Origin: Bordetella parapertussis
Lineage (GTDB): Bacteria > Pseudomonadota > Gammaproteobacteria > Burkholderiales > SG8-41
Assembly (NCBI GenBank): GCA_945870465.1
Contig: CAMBSS010000004.1
Span: 1 to 58,140, forward strand
Length of the DNA: 58,140 nt
Direction of reading: 5' to 3'
A program made the position numbers and the translations under genes. The notes below the pieces were generated by a model. It worked only from the letters and a program-made list of their open reading frames with translations, was not told the DNA's origin and made no database searches. Below are positions 56,483-58,140 of this stretch, piece after piece. The stretch's first letter is position 1; each line of letters starts with the position of its first letter.

Positions 56483-57415
56483 TCACACCACGTTATCGGG
56501 CGCGAGAACACACGGACTTTCTGAGGTTCCCGTTTCGATCTGTATGGTGACGTGGCCGATGCCGAATTCATGCTCGATGTGATGCACGACATCGGCAAAA
56601 AAATCGTCGCCTGGATGGCCGGCAGGCATTACCAGGTGTGCCGTCAACGCGGTTTCCGTAGTGCTCATCGCCCAGATATGCAGATCATGCACTTCACATA
56701 CACCTGGCAGGCCGCATAGATAGTTTCTGACTTCGGCCGGATTGACGTTTTCAGGCGCCGCGTGCAACGCGAGCTTTACCGAATCGCGCAAAAGTCCCCA
56801 AGTGCCCGCGAATATGATCGCCACGATCAACAGACTCACCGCAGGATCAAGCCACGACCATCCCGTAAACATTATTCCGGCGCCGGCGATGGCGACGCCG
56901 AGCGACACACCGGCGTCCGCTGCCATGTGCAGGTACGCGCCGCGCACGTTGAGATCGTGTTTGCGGTCCGCCATGAAAAGCCACGCCGTGCCGCCGTTGA
57001 CGAGTATCCCGGCGAGCGCCACCCAAATCATCAGGGTTCCGTTCGGCACGTCGGGACTTTTGAACCGCAGCACGGACTCCCAAGCGATGCCGCCCGTCAC
57101 AACGAGCAGCAACATCGCATTGCCAAGCGCCGCCAGAATGGTCGAGCCGCGATACCCGTAAGTGAAGCGCGCCGACGGCGGCCGCAGCGCCAGTGCCGAA
57201 GCTCCCCACGCGAGAATGAGGCCGACGACATCGCTCAAGTTGTGCATGGCATCCGCCACCAGCGCGAGCGAGTTGGCCATCAGGCCGCAGATCACTTCCG
57301 CCACCACGAACGCGAGATTCAGCGCGATGCCAATCGCGAACGCGCGGCCCAATCGCGCCCCGGGCGACGGGTGATCGTGCGCGTGATGATGATGGGCGTG
57401 GGAATGAGCGTGCAT
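56483..57415 (-). CDS. Cation diffusion facilitator metal exporter
   Basis: 310 residues. Histidine-rich N-terminus (HAHSHAHHHHAHDH) that can bind zinc, six helices, and the HxxxD metal sites of zinc-type CDF proteins: H58-D62 in DAMHNLSD on helix 2 and HMAAD on helix 5. A cytoplasmic ferredoxin-like domain forms the C-terminus (LHIWAMSTTETALTAHLVMP in short motif). It probably exports zinc, cobalt or related ions by proton antiport. It is convergent with rlpA. Confidence 0.93.
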   Translation of the reverse strand: MHAHSHAHHHHAHDHPSPGARLGRAFAIGIALNLAFVVAEVICGLMANSLALVADAMHNLSDVVGLILAWGASALALRPPSARFTYGYRGSTILAALGNAMLLLVVTGGIAWESVLRFKSPDVPNGTLMIWVALAGILVNGGTAWLFMADRKHDLNVRGAYLHMAADAGVSLGVAIAGAGIMFTGWSWLDPAVSLLIVAIIFAGTWGLLRDSVKLALHAAPENVNPAEVRNYLCGLPGVCEVHDLHIWAMSTTETALTAHLVMPAGHPGDDFFADVVHHIEHEFGIGHVTIQIETGTSESPCVLAPDNVV

Positions 57416-57516
57416 GCGTTTACCGGCGTGAGCTGATACCGGTTCACTCTATATTGAAGCGCGGCCCAATGCCACCCCGCCGGCCGCGGCCAGCCAGGAA
57501 CTTTTTCGTCCGCCGA

Positions 57517-58140
57517 TTAGCGGTAGCGGCTCGCGCGCGGCGTGAAAGCGAAAACGATCACCGCCAGCGCCGTCATTACCCAGACGATGGCAGGACCCGA
57601 CGGCCAATCAGTAAGCGCCGACACCAGCAGACCCAGCGCATAGCCCGCCGCGCTGAGCGCGTAGCTTGCCGCAAGGCGCCCCTTCGTCATTCGCCGCGTG
57701 GCGAGCGCCGGCACGATCAGCGTCGTGAACACCAGATACAGACCGACCAGCTGCACCGACACGGTTACCGCGCACGCGAATAGCACATAAAAGCCCGTGC
57801 GTCCCATACGCTCGCCGAGCGCGAACCACGCCAGCAGAATCACGGCATAGGCCGCCGCCACCAGCGGCAGGCGCGCAAAATCTACCCACAAGATCTGGCC
57901 GACCAGCAGGTCCTTGAGGTGCTCCGCGCCATGCGGATTGCTTGCCAGCAGGATCAGCGCACCGCTGGCGGCAAGGATGAAAGTGACGCCTATCATCGCT
58001 TCCTGCACTTCGGGCCAGCGCTTTTCGGTCCACGTCAGGAGCAGCGCCCCGGACAACGCAGCGAGCAGCGCCGATACCTGCACTGCCCAGCCCTGCGGCT
58101 CGAAGCCGAGCCAGTCCGCCCCGATCACGCCGAGTCCGGC
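57517..58140 (-). CDS. Metal ABC transporter permease (ZnuB family), partial
   Basis: At least 207 codons; the frame stays open to the window edge and the start is outside. About six hydrophobic segments remain. FTTLIVPALATRRMTKGRLA matches the coupling region of ABC-3 permeases (ZnuB, MntB type) in which LIVPAL is conserved. The metal cannot be told. Its stop codon is 102 bases beyond the CDF start, so an importer and an exporter of metals are adjacent and co-directional. Confidence 0.85.
   Translation of the reverse strand, partial: AGLGVIGADWLGFEPQGWAVQVSALLAALSGALLLTWTEKRWPEVQEAMIGVTFILAASGALILLASNPHGAEHLKDLLVGQILWVDFARLPLVAAAYAVILLAWFALGERMGRTGFYVLFACAVTVSVQLVGLYLVFTTLIVPALATRRMTKGRLAASYALSAAGYALGLLVSALTDWPSGPAIVWVMTALAVIVFAFTPRASRYR

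Overview
The window is GC-rich bacterial chromosome, densely packed on both strands, with no tRNA, rRNA, CRISPR array, insertion sequence or phage gene that I could find. Gene content and order point to a betaproteobacterium: torF-glnK-amtB, gshA-gshB followed by a minimal PTS (EIIA-Man, HPr, EI), metX-metW, ubiK-comM, tyrS/mepM/anmK/erpA/bactofilin, and a divergent gatCAB / mreBCD-mrdA-rodA-rlpA arrangement. All of this rests on reading translations and motifs; no database search was run.

Region 1-14.7 kb is dominated by phosphate. It opens with the end of phnD and with phnE (phosphonate/phosphate uptake). Next come a predicted membrane protein, two convergent GT4 glycosyltransferases, an Mpo1/DUF962-like membrane protein, a long class III aminotransferase and an E. 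coli-type phosphatidylserine decarboxylase. The pstSCAB-phoU-phoB-phoR operon follows on the minus strand. Pho-box-like sequences lie before pstS and, less clearly, before three of the flanking genes. The simplest reading is a phosphate-starvation locus that combines uptake and signalling with envelope lipid remodelling.

Region 14.7-29.2 kb is housekeeping: exported MsrA, a free-standing SelD-partner-type flavoprotein, tyrS, a LytM peptidase, anmK, erpA, bactofilin, argC, rpsI/rplM, OsmC, rhodanese, a ferritin-like/VIT1 iron exporter, a Bcr/CflA efflux pump, comM and ubiK. Region 29.2-32.4 kb is a nitrogen-control operon (torF-glnK-amtB) with a well-formed NtrC site, IHF site and sigma-54 promoter in order. 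Region 32.4-46.3 kb holds glutathione synthesis, the regulatory PTS, a SAM-II riboswitch with a terminator before metX-metW, ampG, an AsmA-family gene, a 5'-truncated DUF1134 (EipA-like) remnant, a DSD1-type PLP enzyme, xth, pyrE and a DUF4124 gene. Region 46.3-58.1 kb holds gatB/gatA/gatC, the elongasome (mreB, mreC, mreD, mrdA, rodA, rlpA), a CDF metal exporter and the edge of a metal ABC permease.

The most unusual pattern is a set of six elements, five in gaps between genes and one inside the start of rlpA. Each is a long inverted repeat. In five of them the arms are built from degenerate heptamers (CCTCACG, CCTGACT, CGTCTAT and relatives); the sixth uses a nonamer. Four of them separate genes of the same operon (ptsH-ptsI, gatC-gatA, gatA-gatB, mreB-mreC), and the one in rlpA is translated as part of its N-terminus.
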